From positions 1,183,501 to 1,247,500 of the forward strand of contig JAKSGN010000037.1 of assembly GCA_024180945.1 (NCBI GenBank): a DNA stretch of 64,000 nt, given 5' to 3'. The DNA is from Macrophomina tecta. Lineage: Eukaryota > Ascomycota > Dothideomycetes > Botryosphaeriales > Botryosphaeriaceae. Both the position numbers and the translations under genes were made by a program. Below are positions 42,390 through 53,748 of this stretch, in pieces. How positions within the stretch are numbered: position 1 is the stretch's first letter; each line of letters begins with the position of its first letter. The notes beneath the pieces were generated by a model. That model had not been told where the DNA came from. It saw nothing but the letters and a program-made list of their open reading frames with translations, and searched no databases.

Positions 42390-45241
42390 TCACCCCCTCG
42401 CCCGCTTCGTCGGCCTCGTCTGACGGCCGGCCCGCGTGGTAGGTGCCGCCGCCGCCGCTGCTAAGGACTCACCCGTTCTGGCATCCACTCCGTTGCTGCA
42501 CTGCTTCCCCTTATGACATAACCTTATACACTTACGTGCTGCCTTGCGGCAGGGGCATCTATTGTTGTAACAGGCCTTGATGCACTTGCAGTAAGGCTCA
42601 ATGATGCTCAATGCGAGGCTGTTTCGGTAGCAGGCGGCGGGCAATGATATCTGAGTATTTGCTTGGATCTCATCGAGTCCCTCCGGCCGGTGACTCTCAT
42701 CCAGCAAGGCAAGGTCCCAGGCTGCCCAGCTCCAGTCCAAAATCCCGAATTAATTCTGGATCTTATAGCTTTTGCTACTATCGTTGTGTTCAGAGACGCT
42801 GTGGATGACGCCAATGAGTATACGCGACTTGTTGGCTTTTCGGTGCGGCTCTGGTACATCCGCCGAAACCACGTCACTCGCGTTGTAGTCGGGAGAGGCT
42901 AGTGTAGTGTTATAACGCTTGCATATCTACTCCCGGGCCTTCTGTCGATGGTAGCGGATGCTCGTCGAGCTGGCTGCGGTTAAATATCGTTTTTCTGGCG
43001 TCGATGACTTCTTGTAACGTGTCTTGTAGCTACTCTCCTAAGCCGTTGTCTACCGCTGTTTCCCTAGCGAAACTCACCCTCTTTCGGATCCTCGGCACTA
43101 CTGCGGCGTTACCCGCAGTAGCAGGGTTATAACCCTGGGCTACGGCCCGTCTATTGGCTTGTCAGAAGCGCCCGCTCGTGTTGGATCCGCGGTAAAGGCT
43201 ATAGAAGATGCCCGACCTAGTTGGGGTGGTATATCTGCTGGCGGGAGAACGTCGTCAGGAGGCCCATCTGGGAAAAGAATGCTATAGGGCGGGGCGACCT
43301 CCTCGATGCTAGGCGACCTTCTTCCAACGGTGTCAAGATGAGCATTTTCATCTATAGGAGGCTCGCTATAGTTGTATAAGCCGTCTTCATCCTCATCGAA
43401 GGATAGCGGCGGCGGTAAGATCGCCCGACCCTTGCCTTTACCACTTGCCTTCAATAACGCCGCTATAGTAGGCAGCTCTTCAAACTCTTCATGGGCTGTT
43501 TGTCCTTAATCAGAATAATTAGCTTGCTCGGCCCACGGGTCTACAGAGAGCCAGAGAGGGTCGCCTGGAGGTAGTGCGGACTACCACCCGTCATCCTCAA
43601 CTCGAGTCTTCTCCAAGAGATATTGGACAATTTGATACTCGGGTGACTCGCGGAGTTCGTCTAGGCACTCGGAGCGGAGATTCTAACAGCCTGTAGTATG
43701 TGGCTGGCTAGCTACAGCAGCCATTATCTCCGCAGAAGCCGCTGGGGTCGAATCTTAGTTGTCATCGGCGAGCGTCGTCTCATCCTCAATTCCCCCATGA
43801 TCATCGTATATATCAGGGCCTTCTACAGTGTCCCTTACCGCAGGCGGTACTTAGCGTTGCTTGCCTGCCCACATCTGACGCCCAAAAACAGCTTAGTAAG
43901 GCGTACAACCGCGAGTCCTGGACCATTTATTATTAAGACTCATGGCCGCGTCAACGCATGCATGAGCCCAGCCAGGGTGGCCGTATGTCATCTTAACAGC
44001 CTCAATAGCAGCCTTCGCCTGGCCATTGGCCTACTCAATGCGTCCCTACGCCTGTGGGTGATAAGGGCGGCCGACATTAACCTTAATGCCGTAGTCATTA
44101 AAGAGGACTCTACCAACCTCGAGGAACTCGCTGCCTACGTCATCATTAGCTACCTATAAATCAAGCTTACACCTAAGTGCGGGTACCTCTAGAGACCTAA
44201 GACGTCTGCCGCCTGCGCTGCGCCTGCGCCATATCTAGTATCTCTAGTATTTCTCCTATGACTTACCGTTGTCGTTCTGAATTGACTTGGGCGGTCCAAA
44301 AACAAGAATCCACCGCAGCAACCCTGCCGCGACTGAACGAGGCGTCTTGTCTTTTAACGGGACAAGCATCGTGAAGTCTAAGAAGTAGTCTCGCATATAC
44401 AGGACGTACCTATCCCCTGTCTAGCGGTCTGGGCGATTGTTATTATCAATAAGGTCAATCTAAACCTTTTCAAAGAGCTCAGTGACTATAATCGGCCTCA
44501 CTAGAGGGTGAGCCGCTCTATGAAAGCGTTGTTGCGTACAGACGCGACAAAGCCTTATAAGGAACTGCACATCCTCTTTAACAATGCCGTAGTAGTTCGC
44601 TTGGACCTCCTTGAGTGTTGCCTCAACCCCTAAAATACTAGTTAGCAGGATAATTGGAGATCGTATAGGTTTCTTAGGGATCTAGAAAAATCTCTAGCCG
44701 GGCGCTAGGCAAGTAATTCCCCGTTCTCCGGAAGCTCTTCTGCTTCCCTGCTACTAGATTCGCTAAATACTTACCACCATGACCGACGGCGATATGAGAC
44801 TTCACGATAGTGTCGAAAGTGTTCATATCTTTCACAACCCTCCTCTCTAGACAGCTGCCGTACGCACGCCTATACAGGCCTAGCTTGCCATTAACTAGAT
44901 GGGCGTAGTACACGTAGCTCTCGTAGATACGGCGGACTTGGCCGAGCTCCGCTTGCGACTCATAACGCCGCCCAGTAAGCCAGCGTACAATCTCATTATA
45001 GCGCGTAGCTATAATGCGGCGACGCTTCTAAGCCGTCTCGGCAACGTACGCCTCGTACATGCCACGGCTAACGTGATTAAAGGGGTCGACGGCCTTACCA
45101 GCGTTAAATTAACGCGGTGGGAGAGCCTCCACACAGTCGACTAGCACTTACGTCTTACTCGACGACGCCTGGTCGGAGGACGACGCCCTACCACGCGAGG
45201 TATTACCGGACGATAAGGACTCAGCGCGTAGAGGCGTAGAG
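42390..45241 (-). pseudogene. Integrase/CXC transposase of copy b, with RIP-type stops
   Basis: Homology to copy a begins near 45100 with MYEAYVAETA, then RYNEIVRWLTGRR and KSHIAVGHGGK at a GTAAGT donor (about 44775). The core then reads IDLIDNNNRP, SIQNDNG (44280) followed by another donor, and after about 150 nt GRPYHPQA*GRIE*ANGQAK, which supplies the catalytic Glu (about 44030). An acidic linker (43140-43454) leads to a cysteine-rich CXC-like C-terminus (42390-42740): YCKCIKACYNNRCPCRKA then CHKGKQCSNG. Several stops are TAG or TAA at positions expected to be Gln or Trp, consistent with RIP. The protein cannot be made from this copy, but domain order is clear: N-terminal block, H2C2 finger, DDE core, linker, CXC tail. 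Confidence 0.75.
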
Positions 45242-45681
45242 GATAAGAATAAGGCATGAGTAGCACACGAGGCGTCGGCTTACGGGATAATACTAGAGAA
45301 CCAACAAAGTCGAGTTTATATAAGAAGGCTGGACAATCGCAGCTACAGTGGATCCTAAGAGAAAGTATATAAGCCGCGACATAATTGCTTTTAATTCACC
45401 CTAGCCTCTTATTATCTCAAGCTGTCAGTCTAAAAACCCAGATATTAGGACTTTCTCGCGGTTCTCACGCGATGCACCACTTACTAAGACACCATGCTTT
45501 TTCCTATATATAAGGCCCTTAACACATTCGTCTATATCTCCCGTCGGACATCGGGACGTTTTCTCGGCCTAGAAACAGGCCCTGCGGCCGCCCTGGCCGC
45601 TGACGTCGCCGCAGGCGGTGCCAAGCCGACTAAGTCGTACGATAAGCCGCATAAGCCTCAGGGGGCTTCACTACCCTTCTA

Positions 45682-45824
45682 GCCGGCTAACTACGTGCGG
45701 CGGCCGACCAATCGACCCCCAGTTTGCCGGCCACACCCCCTGGCCGCTAAAAGAGGTCGATTGGCCGGCCAATAGAGGTCAATGGCCGGCCAATAAGAGG
45801 TAGCCGGCTATCGCGTGGAACACC
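45682..45824. repeat. Right TIR of the integrase-type transposon
   Basis: It is the inverse of 42069-42211. Confidence 0.9.
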
Positions 45825-45959
45825 TGTAATTCCAGCGCCACCCGATCTAAGGTCCGACTTTGCACCTTATAATCCGTGCAGGCGAACGCGGCCGCGCATA
45901 GTAACCCCCTACGAGTCACGTCACTACGTTACCATGGTCGCTTCCTCTAGCACTCGATT

Positions 45960-47050
45960 TTAGTACTAATGGGCGTCAGGAGGACGGTGCCGGCCGGCAC
46001 ACCGACGAAGTAGAGGTCTCGAGTCGTCTCTCTCCCGCCAGCAGAATCCCCGCCGGCGGGCCGAAGTAGAGAATAGTGTCGCCGTTAATACGATGCCCCG
46101 GGTGCGCCCTATCGAGGATAATGTCCAATACCGTATAGCTAGCGCCATTGACCAGCTTTAGGCCCTGGTGGGTGTTTTGGTTTATAACGACGGGCATGCC
46201 GGGGACGAAGATAAAGATGGCTGGTGCTGAGATAGCACTGTCGTCCCTGTGGTTTAAGATCATAAGTGCCTCCTCCTCCGTAGGCTGGCCATCTTTCCAC
46301 TTATATTCGGAGATAAAGATGCGGAGCGGCGCCTAATATTACCTCTAGAAAGACAGCGTGGCTTCGATATTCAAGTTCCACCGGTTCCTGTTCAGCGTCG
46401 TCACTACGGTGATACCCGACTCCTATAGGATCCGCCGGCCTTCTCGGTAGTAGGTGCTATTCAGGAGGTCCAGGTCGGACTAGTTCTATACGCCTTACCG
46501 GATGCGGGTCACCAGCCGCTACAATCAAGGGTCTCCCGCGGCACGGACTTGCTCCTTCAGGACGACTACGGTGGTAAACTTATTCCACAGCGCGTGCGCC
46601 TTATCGTATTAGTATCGCTACTCCGTCGTGAATGTCTTCTCTTTATCCCACGGAAACGCCGTGCTAAGAAGAAAGATAGACCTCTCCTATACCAGCCGGA
46701 ACTAGTAGAAGTCCCCATAGAAAAGAACGATAGAGATACCGCCGAAGTCTTACGCGGACCCCCGCAGCTTACGCAGCTGCTCGTTCGCCGCGTAGAGTAT
46801 GCGCGCCCCTAACATACTAACCTCGTCGAGAATAAGCAGATATTTCTCCTACCAGTCCATTCTTGCCTAGCCGTCAATACAGAGATCTGCCGAGGCAAAC
46901 GACGTAATCCCGTCCACGTCCTTATAGTAGCCCGTGCGCGAGGCACCTTTTAAGAAATTACACGCCAAGTAGATAGTAATGCCATTAATTCTTACGGCCG
47001 CCGTCCCTAAGGTCGCGGTCGCTAGCAAACAGTAGGATATCCCCAAAATA
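45960..47050 (-). pseudogene. Helitron-type PIF1-like helicase fragment
   Basis: The minus strand reads GTAAVRINGITIYLACNF, LLILDEVSMLGA, LRKLRGSA, IVLFYGDFY, LFLLSTAFPWDKEK and, near the end, VPGMPVVINQNTHQGLKLVNGASYT split over a longer open stretch (46263-45976). These are the motifs of the PIF1/RecD-like helicase of fungal Helitrons. Several stops (TAG/TAA for Gln or Trp) interrupt it. The Rep nuclease and Helitron ends are not recognisable. It lies about 140 bp from the integrase-transposon TIR. Confidence 0.75.
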
Positions 47051-48266
47051 CCCCCACTAAGAGGCCACCTACAGATCCTTTTACCTTCGACGGCACCATA
47101 TTTATCTTTCCATCAAGACGGGCAGCTCAGCGAGCTTCACCCCCAACCATAACTACGCTATTATTCACTGCACAAGCACGACGCGCGGAACAAGCCGGCC
47201 TTAAAGCTTATTATCGGTAACAACTCGTCCCCCTCTCCTAACCTACACTGACTCAGCATTATAGCACCGACCCTTACACCTCGTCCCGCGTCCCCTTCTG
47301 GTACGTCCCACTCCCGTGCTCTTAATAAACCCTAAAACACCATCATTCGCATCTTTTTCTCAATGCCACTACAACCCCCATTATTCTTGTGACCGACACG
47401 AATCGTCTACCCTACCGCATTTTTAATCTGACCTGCTTACCAACACTCATCCCCCCAGGAGACGCGCCCAGGCCAGATATAATACCACCTTTAAAACGAC
47501 CCAATCGCTGCCATAGCCCGCCCGATTCGTTCACTCCCTCAAAGAAGCCGTGCACCTTACAGCCTAGCCAAGACAGAGTCCAAGGCTCAAACGACACCCC
47601 CACCACCCCCGATCTACTCTAAACCAATATAGGCACGGAATCCCCATCCCTTCACGCCTCCCTCACCTCCAACTACTGACCCTGACACGTCTTTCATCAC
47701 TTCACCTCCTTCGCCGCTCTTAGACCGGTCGGCCCGACCGTATCGTAACCGTTATTCCCTAAGGAAGTATGCGCACCTTGACTAGAGATATTGGCTTATG
47801 ATATCCGCTTAGGCTTACCCGAGGCTCCCTCCACTTAATCTCTATAACTATGGCGGGAATTATAACGAATACGTATATATATTCACCTTGCTATCTGTCG
47901 ATCTGAGTGAATAATGTACTAAATGGACATTGCTGTTAATTGAATAGTAAGGACGAGTCTAGTGTAGTATCGGCGGAAATTAAAAGAGTGGATAATAGGC
48001 GTAGTGTTTGATATGTTTACTATGTTTCTTCCCTCTTAGTCTACGTCTCAACGATATTTTATTGGCGTAGGCCTTGGGCATGTGTGCTCTTAAATATTAA
48101 AGCGGCTACGTCGTCTGACCCGTTGACTTATAAGCTCTATTACATGCTTATGGTTCGGCGTTATGTGCGGTATGCGTATATTCTATATCACCGTCTATTT
48201 ATTTTATGACGTAAGTAACTAAAATTCTCTACGCCTTCGCCTCTTTAAGAATAGGGTGTTCTTATT
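47051..48266. other. Stretch without supportable gene
   Basis: It may hold more of the Helitron. The proline-rich frame at 47389-47622 has no domain and no homologue in the window. Confidence 0.4.
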
Positions 48267-48495
48267 TGTCAAACTATTTTTGTCTTACTGCCTCAGATCA
48301 GCATCTACTCTTTGCCACCTCATCACTACTCCTCATCTTCACAAGCTTCGGATAGCAATATCGGCTTCCATTCCCCTCGGTTATTCAAGCACTCATTTAT
48401 GTATATAAGCAAGCCTACTTACCTCCCTCTCAGGAGACAGGCAGAATCTACTCTTTTCTGACCTCACTACTCTTCACTCACCACAAAATCCGACA
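48267..48495 (+). repeat. Solo LTR (229 bp) with 5-bp duplication TTATT
   Basis: It begins TGTCAAAC and ends CCGACA. It is flanked by TTATT at 48262-48266 and 48496-48500, and has the same length as the LTR at 32520-32748. No internal sequence follows, so it is a recombination product. Confidence 0.92.
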
Positions 48496-48559
48496 TTATT
48501 TGAAGAGCATCTCTAGCTGCGAAAGTATTTAAAAGTAAGAAGTATGCTAGACGTACCTA

Positions 48560-49225
48560 GTAAGGGAAAGGTGTTCCTCGACTTTATAGCTCCCGGAGTG
48601 CGTAGCCAACCGAGACACGATCGAAAAATATTCGGTTACCTATAGCGCCATCCAAATTTGAGGCGTACTGCATATAATGACCTACGACAACAGAGGCCTT
48701 TTAAAAGCGACCCCTAGTGTACGTCGACGGCTATGTCTGGCGGAGATAAGCGGGTCGTTTAAGCCCCGTTTGTAGCCTATGCTCCGTTAAATAGTCAGTG
48801 CGGGATGATATTATATTAGAGGGCTGAGGGTGTCTAAGAAGCCTATGCTGCTTAACCCGGATTCCGCTTGCCTCTTACCATTAAAACCGAACTGCGGCCG
48901 AATGATAAATCCTAGTCCTCTAGTGCGAGTCTGGGCCGACGACAAAGATATAGCTACGGTGAGGACGAGCGTGCGTTTGTTATGATTTGTGCTATTTTGC
49001 GGAATATGAGGTGGAGGAACATCGAGGAAGAATTTAATGCACGGTTTCCTGCTGGTTAGAAGCGTCGTTATTACGGGATCGGTCTGTCGCTGTGCTATTC
49101 GCCGAGGCTACGGACTGCTAGAGAGCTGCTGTGTTTGTACTACCGCATCCGTGACTGGTGGGGTATACCTAAAATCCGGCGTGTGTCGGAAGAAGAGAAG
49201 CTAGGATTAAAACTTTCGTCGTAAG
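48560..49225 (+). pseudogene. Decayed paralogue of the orphan gene at 51702-52523
   Basis: From about 48945 the frame reads YGEDERAFVMICAILRNM, then EEEFNARFPAG, a TAG where the paralogue has a Gln codon (about 49058), KRRYYGIGL, then RTARELLCLYYRIRDWWGIPKIRRVSEEE and an early stop at 49222. The upstream half is only weakly alignable. The CAG-to-TAG change suggests RIP of a duplicated gene. Confidence 0.75.
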
Positions 49226-49979
49226 TAAGCTTTTGAGTATGTATTATCTTTTCGAGATCTAGTACCTGGCATGGACGTATAGCGAATGTAGGTAGTAAGT
49301 AGGTTTGAAGATTACTCTTTACGATGTAATGGAGGGTAGAGCGAGATGGCCGATTACGAGAGGGACCGTACTAGTTCCTTGCTGCCTTAGGCACCGATAT
49401 CCTCTTAGAAAATTCGCACGGGAGTATAGAGGGGCTTGATTCTGCTAGCCACTCTTAGAAACTGTACCCTAGAGTCGATAAATGAATTCTAGTGTTGATA
49501 GCACGTGGGAAAATCTATACCTACTAGTCTTCCATCGCATTGCTAGTTGTAGATACTAGTAGCGTGAGTGAATACCATCGCGCAGCGCCCCGAGTGCCGT
49601 AGAGTGGGCTGTAGGAGGAAATAGACGACGCGAAAGCAGCCGTGCTGTATAAGAGAAAGAGAGAGAGAGAGAGAGAGAGAAGCTATGAGATGGAAAGCGT
49701 GTTTTGTGTTGAGGATTAATTACTGGCATGAGGAATCGGAAGGCGACGAGCGGCGTAAAGTTTGTGGGGCATCGCTAAACCCCGGAAAGTTGCTAAGAAA
49801 CGTGTTGGAAAGTGGTGAACGGTTATCTGTAATGAAGATGCCGCTGCTTGATTGAATGGTGCAGTTAATGCTAACTAAATACCCATATTGCTGAATAGCA
49901 ACGTGTCCATTTAATAAGGTAGTGTAGTTTTGTAACGAATGTGAGGCGCATAATTGCTTATTATGCAGGGGATAATATA
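49226..49979. other. Spacer with a (GA)n microsatellite
   Basis: A GA dinucleotide run of about 33 bp lies at 49649-49681. No gene is seen. Confidence 0.5.
49649..49681. repeat. (GA)n microsatellite
   Basis: A near-perfect GA run, starting AGAGAAAGAGAG. Confidence 0.95.
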
Positions 49980-50402
49980 ACGTGTTTCACCAGTGAGCTG
50001 GCCACCCCAGTGAGCTGGCCACCCAAAAACCCACCAAAAATCAGAAAAATCGTACCTTGATATCTCGACATCGGCGTAATAATAAATTTCAGAATTTCAT
50101 ATTTAGCCTTTTATACCTATTTTGACACTCTTATTCGATTTTAAAAAGAATTCACTAAGCAGCCCTAGAGATCTAGCAATTCAGCTTAAAATTAGGACCA
50201 AAAACTCGATATCTTAATAATGGCTATGCTTATTATTCTAGAACTTTGACAAGAGTCTTAAAGAAGGTATAAAAAACTAATTTTAGAGTTTTGAAATTTA
50301 TTATTACGCCGTTGTCGAGATATCAAGGTACGATTTTCCGATTTTTGGTGGGTTTTTGGGTGGCCAGCTCACTGGGGTGGCCAGCTCACTGGTGAAACAC
50401 GT
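49980..50402. mobile_element. 423-bp MITE with ~120-bp TIRs, pogo-related
   Basis: The TIRs start ACGTGTTTCACCAGTGAGCT on both ends and agree almost perfectly over about 120 bp. TA flanks both sides (49978-49979 and 50403-50404). Inside each TIR CAGTGAGCTGGCCACCC is repeated in tandem. There is no coding capacity. The TA target, the ACGTG terminus and the tandem CAGTGAGC motif match the pogo copies, so it was probably moved by a pogo transposase. Confidence 0.92.
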
Positions 50403-50404
50403 TA

Positions 50405-51701
50405 GGGATTTAGGTAATGCTGGTTTTCAGCTACGCTTGGCAGAAAGCCAAATGCACGTGATTATTCTAACAAAACGCTCGCCTTTCTACTCTCCGTTAT
50501 TTTTCTACTATGATTGATTTATTAGCTTGTTAATTTCTCTCCTGGTGATGCTCCCAGCGCTGAAGAGCTTACAGCTAGAGATTTATTATTCCTATATGAT
50601 GGGACAGGAGCCCAATCGTTGCCTGATTTGTTTAAGCTTTCTGTATACCTCGGTTATAGTCTCAGATATCTATAGCCAACGCCACTCGTTAGCTAAGAGA
50701 ACAACCAGAATTCATCATCAGTTTCGCGAACTGGTTCCCATTTTGAGGCTCGCAGGACCATGCACCATCAAAAAGAAAAAGAGAAAATAAGACAGCCAAA
50801 TGATGGAAGAAATGCAGTGAAGAAGGCAGGCAAATTTCCACGCAGGAGCATTTTCGCATCTACTGCGCGTCAGTTTATGTTATGCTGCTGCCAAGTGTAT
50901 AATAGTTACACCCACAAAAATAATATTTGAACAATCCCTGCGGCTGCGAATACCTCCAAAATTCATTACGTCTTTGATCTCTGAGTGAAAGACGCCTTAT
51001 ATAACTGTCAGGAGCCTTTGCTATGGCAATGGGTAATTTTGAGACTGGCAGCGTATAGTGCGTCTGATCTGTAGACGCTCTGTTAGGTGAGAAAAAAAAA
51101 AAAAAAAAAACTAGGCTAAGAATTATTGCCATCATTTCTGGACCGCATGCGTGTCAGAAGAGCGATTTTGTAATATTAAATTGGCGGTCTGGGACTTGAT
51201 TTTCAACAACACACGGGTAGAATTATGTTTCATAGTCCGACAGCGATAGGTTTGATACACTCAGGTCTGAGTAGCGGAATCTATGACCGTGAAATATGGA
51301 TGAAGTGTCATTCCAATAATTAATTAATTACTACCTTCTTCCCGTATTTCTTGAGGTCAAACTCTGACGATATTTTCCAGTATACATGGCCAGTTCTCTC
51401 CGTCATTGAATTTGAGCGCCCTGGAATATTTCGTGCAATCTGAAGTGTGCGTGCTCATTCGCCATCTACAAACACAAGACTCGAGTACAGAGGATTGGTT
51501 CAATCATTAGAATAAGGTAACAGAGTAATTCCGTGGACCTGATTAAAGTCTGAGGAGTACATTAGGGTTTTATGTACAACGTGAGGTACTGACAGAGTAT
51601 CGGACGATGAATACGCGCTCCACAAATCACCATTTCACCTGAAATCGGCCGTCAACTTGACCCCCAACTCTCGCTGTCGCGTCAGTACGACAGCAGTACG
51701 G
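50405..51701. other. Intergenic stretch with a poly-A run
   Basis: There are 19 A at 51092-51110. Frames such as 50527-50790 have no domain features. Confidence 0.4.
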
Positions 51702-52523
51702 ATGCTGGACATTGCCGAGGGAAGATCTATTTTCTCTGTTTCCAAGCCACCGAATGGACCTCGATCGAAAGGTGGGCCCAGCGTCGAGTGCCAGGATAGA
51801 TTGTCTCTCTATTTCATAGCTCCGCGAGCCCAGTGCGCACCCGAGCCTGAACACCAGTCGCGAAGCTTCCTAGATTGGCCCCGCAACACCGGTCATAACG
51901 CACATGACACATTTCTCAAAGGGCCAGCTCTAGGTCGTCAGGTGGACAACGAAACACCAGCTCTGTCTTCCACGAAAGACGAAGCAGTCCAAGCAGCTTG
52001 GGTGGGCCGTCGTCCCGTATTGAGCTACCGTCAAGCGATACCAACACATGAAGATCGCTTTCCAGACGCAAACCATGTCGCAAAGCCAAGAAGCCCTTTC
52101 CAGCCTACTTTTCACCCTTGGAGCTTGCACAAGTCTGCGTCAAACCCATCCATACCGCCGATACCCGGCCGAGGGCAGAAGGTCCGCTACGGCGAGGACG
52201 AGCGCGCATTCGTCATGATATGCGCAGTCTTACGGGACATGGAGTGGCAAGTCATCGAAAGCGAGTTCAGTGCATGGTTTCCGCCAGGCCAGAAACGCCG
52301 CAACACCGGCGTTGGCCTGCCTCCCTTCTATCCGCTGAAAAAAAGATCTGCTAAGGATCTTCTGCGCTTGTACTGCCGCGTTCGCAAACAGTGGGGTATA
52401 TCTAGAGTTCGGAACGTGTCTGGCGAGGACAGGCACAGGATTAAAGCTTTTGTGGCAGGCAAGATTGTGAGAATGTGCCATCTGCCCGAGATCCTGCGAC
52501 TTGTTCAGGAACATAGAATTTAG
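51702..52523 (+). CDS. Orphan protein with a conserved C-terminal domain
   Basis: The frame is 273 residues from ATG 51702; the frame is open further upstream but without an ATG. The N-terminal two-thirds is polar and low in structure. The C-terminal 110 residues form the part conserved in the decayed paralogue at 48945-49222: YGEDERAFVMICAVLRDMEW, FPPGQKRRNTG, RSAKDLLRLYCRVRKQWGI and a final helix. The basic helical character could suit a Myb/SANT-like or other helix-turn-helix DNA-binding fold, but I do not recognise the family. No intron is required. It is probably a real gene because its paralogue keeps exactly this domain. Confidence 0.6.
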   Translation: MLDIAEGRSIFSVSKPPNGPRSKGGPSVECQDRLSLYFIAPRAQCAPEPEHQSRSFLDWPRNTGHNAHDTFLKGPALGRQVDNETPALSSTKDEAVQAAWVGRRPVLSYRQAIPTHEDRFPDANHVAKPRSPFQPTFHPWSLHKSASNPSIPPIPGRGQKVRYGEDERAFVMICAVLRDMEWQVIESEFSAWFPPGQKRRNTGVGLPPFYPLKKRSAKDLLRLYCRVRKQWGISRVRNVSGEDRHRIKAFVAGKIVRMCHLPEILRLVQEHRI

Positions 52524-52757
52524 GCAAGCTGGCGGCATTTCAGTAATGCTACCCGTCAATCCTTAGACCTCTTTTACTTCTAATCTTTGTCAACGTGCTT
52601 GCTATAGTTTATCCTGAGTTGTACACCCGTGGTTGTCAAATCTTCGTCCAAGTAAACCATGACTGCTGCGGCGATAGGAGCAGTGCAGGGTCTAAGGAAC
52701 TAATGCAGCACTCCAAAAATCGCAAGGTGGTCTGACAGTAGTATAATACTGGACTAT
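52524..52757. other. Short intergenic stretch
   Basis: Nothing recognised. Confidence 0.4.
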
Positions 52758-53560
52758 CTACGAAGAAGTGCTCTTAGGCTCATCTATGCCATCTAAATAT
52801 TGGTTGGCGGATTGAACAAGGTGCACAGCATACGATGCAATAAGAGCTAGGGTTTCTCGGCTGACAACAATCTCCCGTTCCCCTGCAGATCCGAAAGGGA
52901 AATCTGGCACAGCAGAGTTGATCTCCCCTTCGGCATGGTAATTTCCCAACCTCGAATCATTGATTTCGGAGCCATGCTGCTCGATTACATGGAATGCGGG
53001 TGGCGAGCAGACAGCACTGCACCGTGTAATATTATCTAGTGAGACCACCTCTACTAGTCTTCTTTGGACATTGCTTTCCTCGACATCCTTTGGAAATCCC
53101 GCTACGAAGGCTGCTTCGACAGAGCGTTCTGGAGATCGGCGCGAGGATGTCGTTGCGCTGTACGGAGGATCGCGTACGAAGCCTTACTCTGCGTCCGGTC
53201 AGCACTGTTGAGTGCCGTGGAGCAAAATGAGTAAATTCAACGATCGCACCTGCTATGTCGACCAAAGTCTGAATATTAGAGAGAAGCTGCTTGCAAAATA
53301 AATTATTTGCTCCGACAGCGGTCGCTCTTGCTCGAAGGCCCTTGAGTCTTTCAACCGACTCGACCCAACTCAGAAGCAATTTTCGATCGCTGAGGACGTT
53401 GGCTTGACTCCACTCCATATGATCTGGTAGATGAATAGCGGATTGACCGACTGTTTCGCGTCGTCCACGGTTTTCCGTGGCATCCTGCAGAGCATCGAAC
53501 TCGAAGTCGCCAGTCCAGTCATCAGGCTGGGCCTTCTTTTCGTTTCTCAGTCAGCTGCAT
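52758..53560 (-). CDS. Hypothetical protein, two reading frames to be joined
   Basis: The upstream frame (about 53557-53155) reads AQPDDWTGDFEFDALQDATE, HLPDHMEWSQ and LLLSWVESVERLKGLRARAT...LVDIAGAIVEFTHFAP. The downstream frame (about 53120-52758) reads RSVEAAFVAGFPKDVEESNV, VVSLDNITRCSAV and LIASYAVHLVQSANQYLDG. The two are in different phases; a 49-nt intron with a GTACGC donor and CTCCAG acceptor (about 53171-53123) could join them, or there is a frameshift. No ATG opens the first frame before a stop, so a 5' exon may be missing. It is helical and acidic-to-neutral; I do not recognise it. It could be the C-terminal half of a fungal regulator, which is a guess. Confidence 0.4.
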
Positions 53561-53748
53561 GTTAACTGAGCGCTTCAGGAATAGACACGACCACCGCTAG
53601 GGCGCGTGATCATATTGGTGAATTGTACTCTTCTTACGCTTTGATTTTTGTTCATTCTGTTCTGTGGCTGAATGATGGTGTTTAGGTAGTTTTGTGACCT
53701 TCTGGTCACGGGTTTAAGTAAGCCGCGAAACGTTGTTGGGTCTTTTCA

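Larger units (their letters stand above)
42069..45824 (-). mobile_element. Integrase-type DNA transposon (copy b) with 143-bp palindrome-rich TIRs
   Basis: TIRs 42069-42211 and 45682-45824 are nearly identical; the few differences are mainly CpA/TpA type. The outer bases read GGTGTTCCACGCGATAGCC. Flanks TGTGA and TGTAA could be a 5-bp duplication with one change; this is tentative. The element is 3.76 kb and holds one decayed minus-strand gene joining an integrase to a cysteine-rich tail. There is no RT, protease or polymerase, so it is neither an LTR element nor a Maverick. Confidence 0.85.

Noticed and set aside
46549..46812. Plus-strand frame of 87 codons
   Set aside because: The minus strand at this place encodes PIF1-helicase motifs; the plus frame is a shadow.
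42069..47050. A Maverick/Polinton or Starship element
   Set aside because: No DNA polymerase B, capsid or packaging ATPase frame and no tyrosine-recombinase captain was seen; TIR length and content fit a smaller integrase transposon.
47389..47622. Proline-rich frame of 77 codons
   Set aside because: No domain, no paralogue and low complexity in a decayed transposon region.
49649..49681. CRISPR-like or other spaced direct repeats
   Set aside because: Only microsatellites and transposon repeats were seen; there is no regularly spaced repeat-spacer array, and none is expected in a fungus.
50527..50790. Frame of 87 codons
   Set aside because: No conserved motif, no splice partner, and ordinary for AT-rich intergenic DNA.
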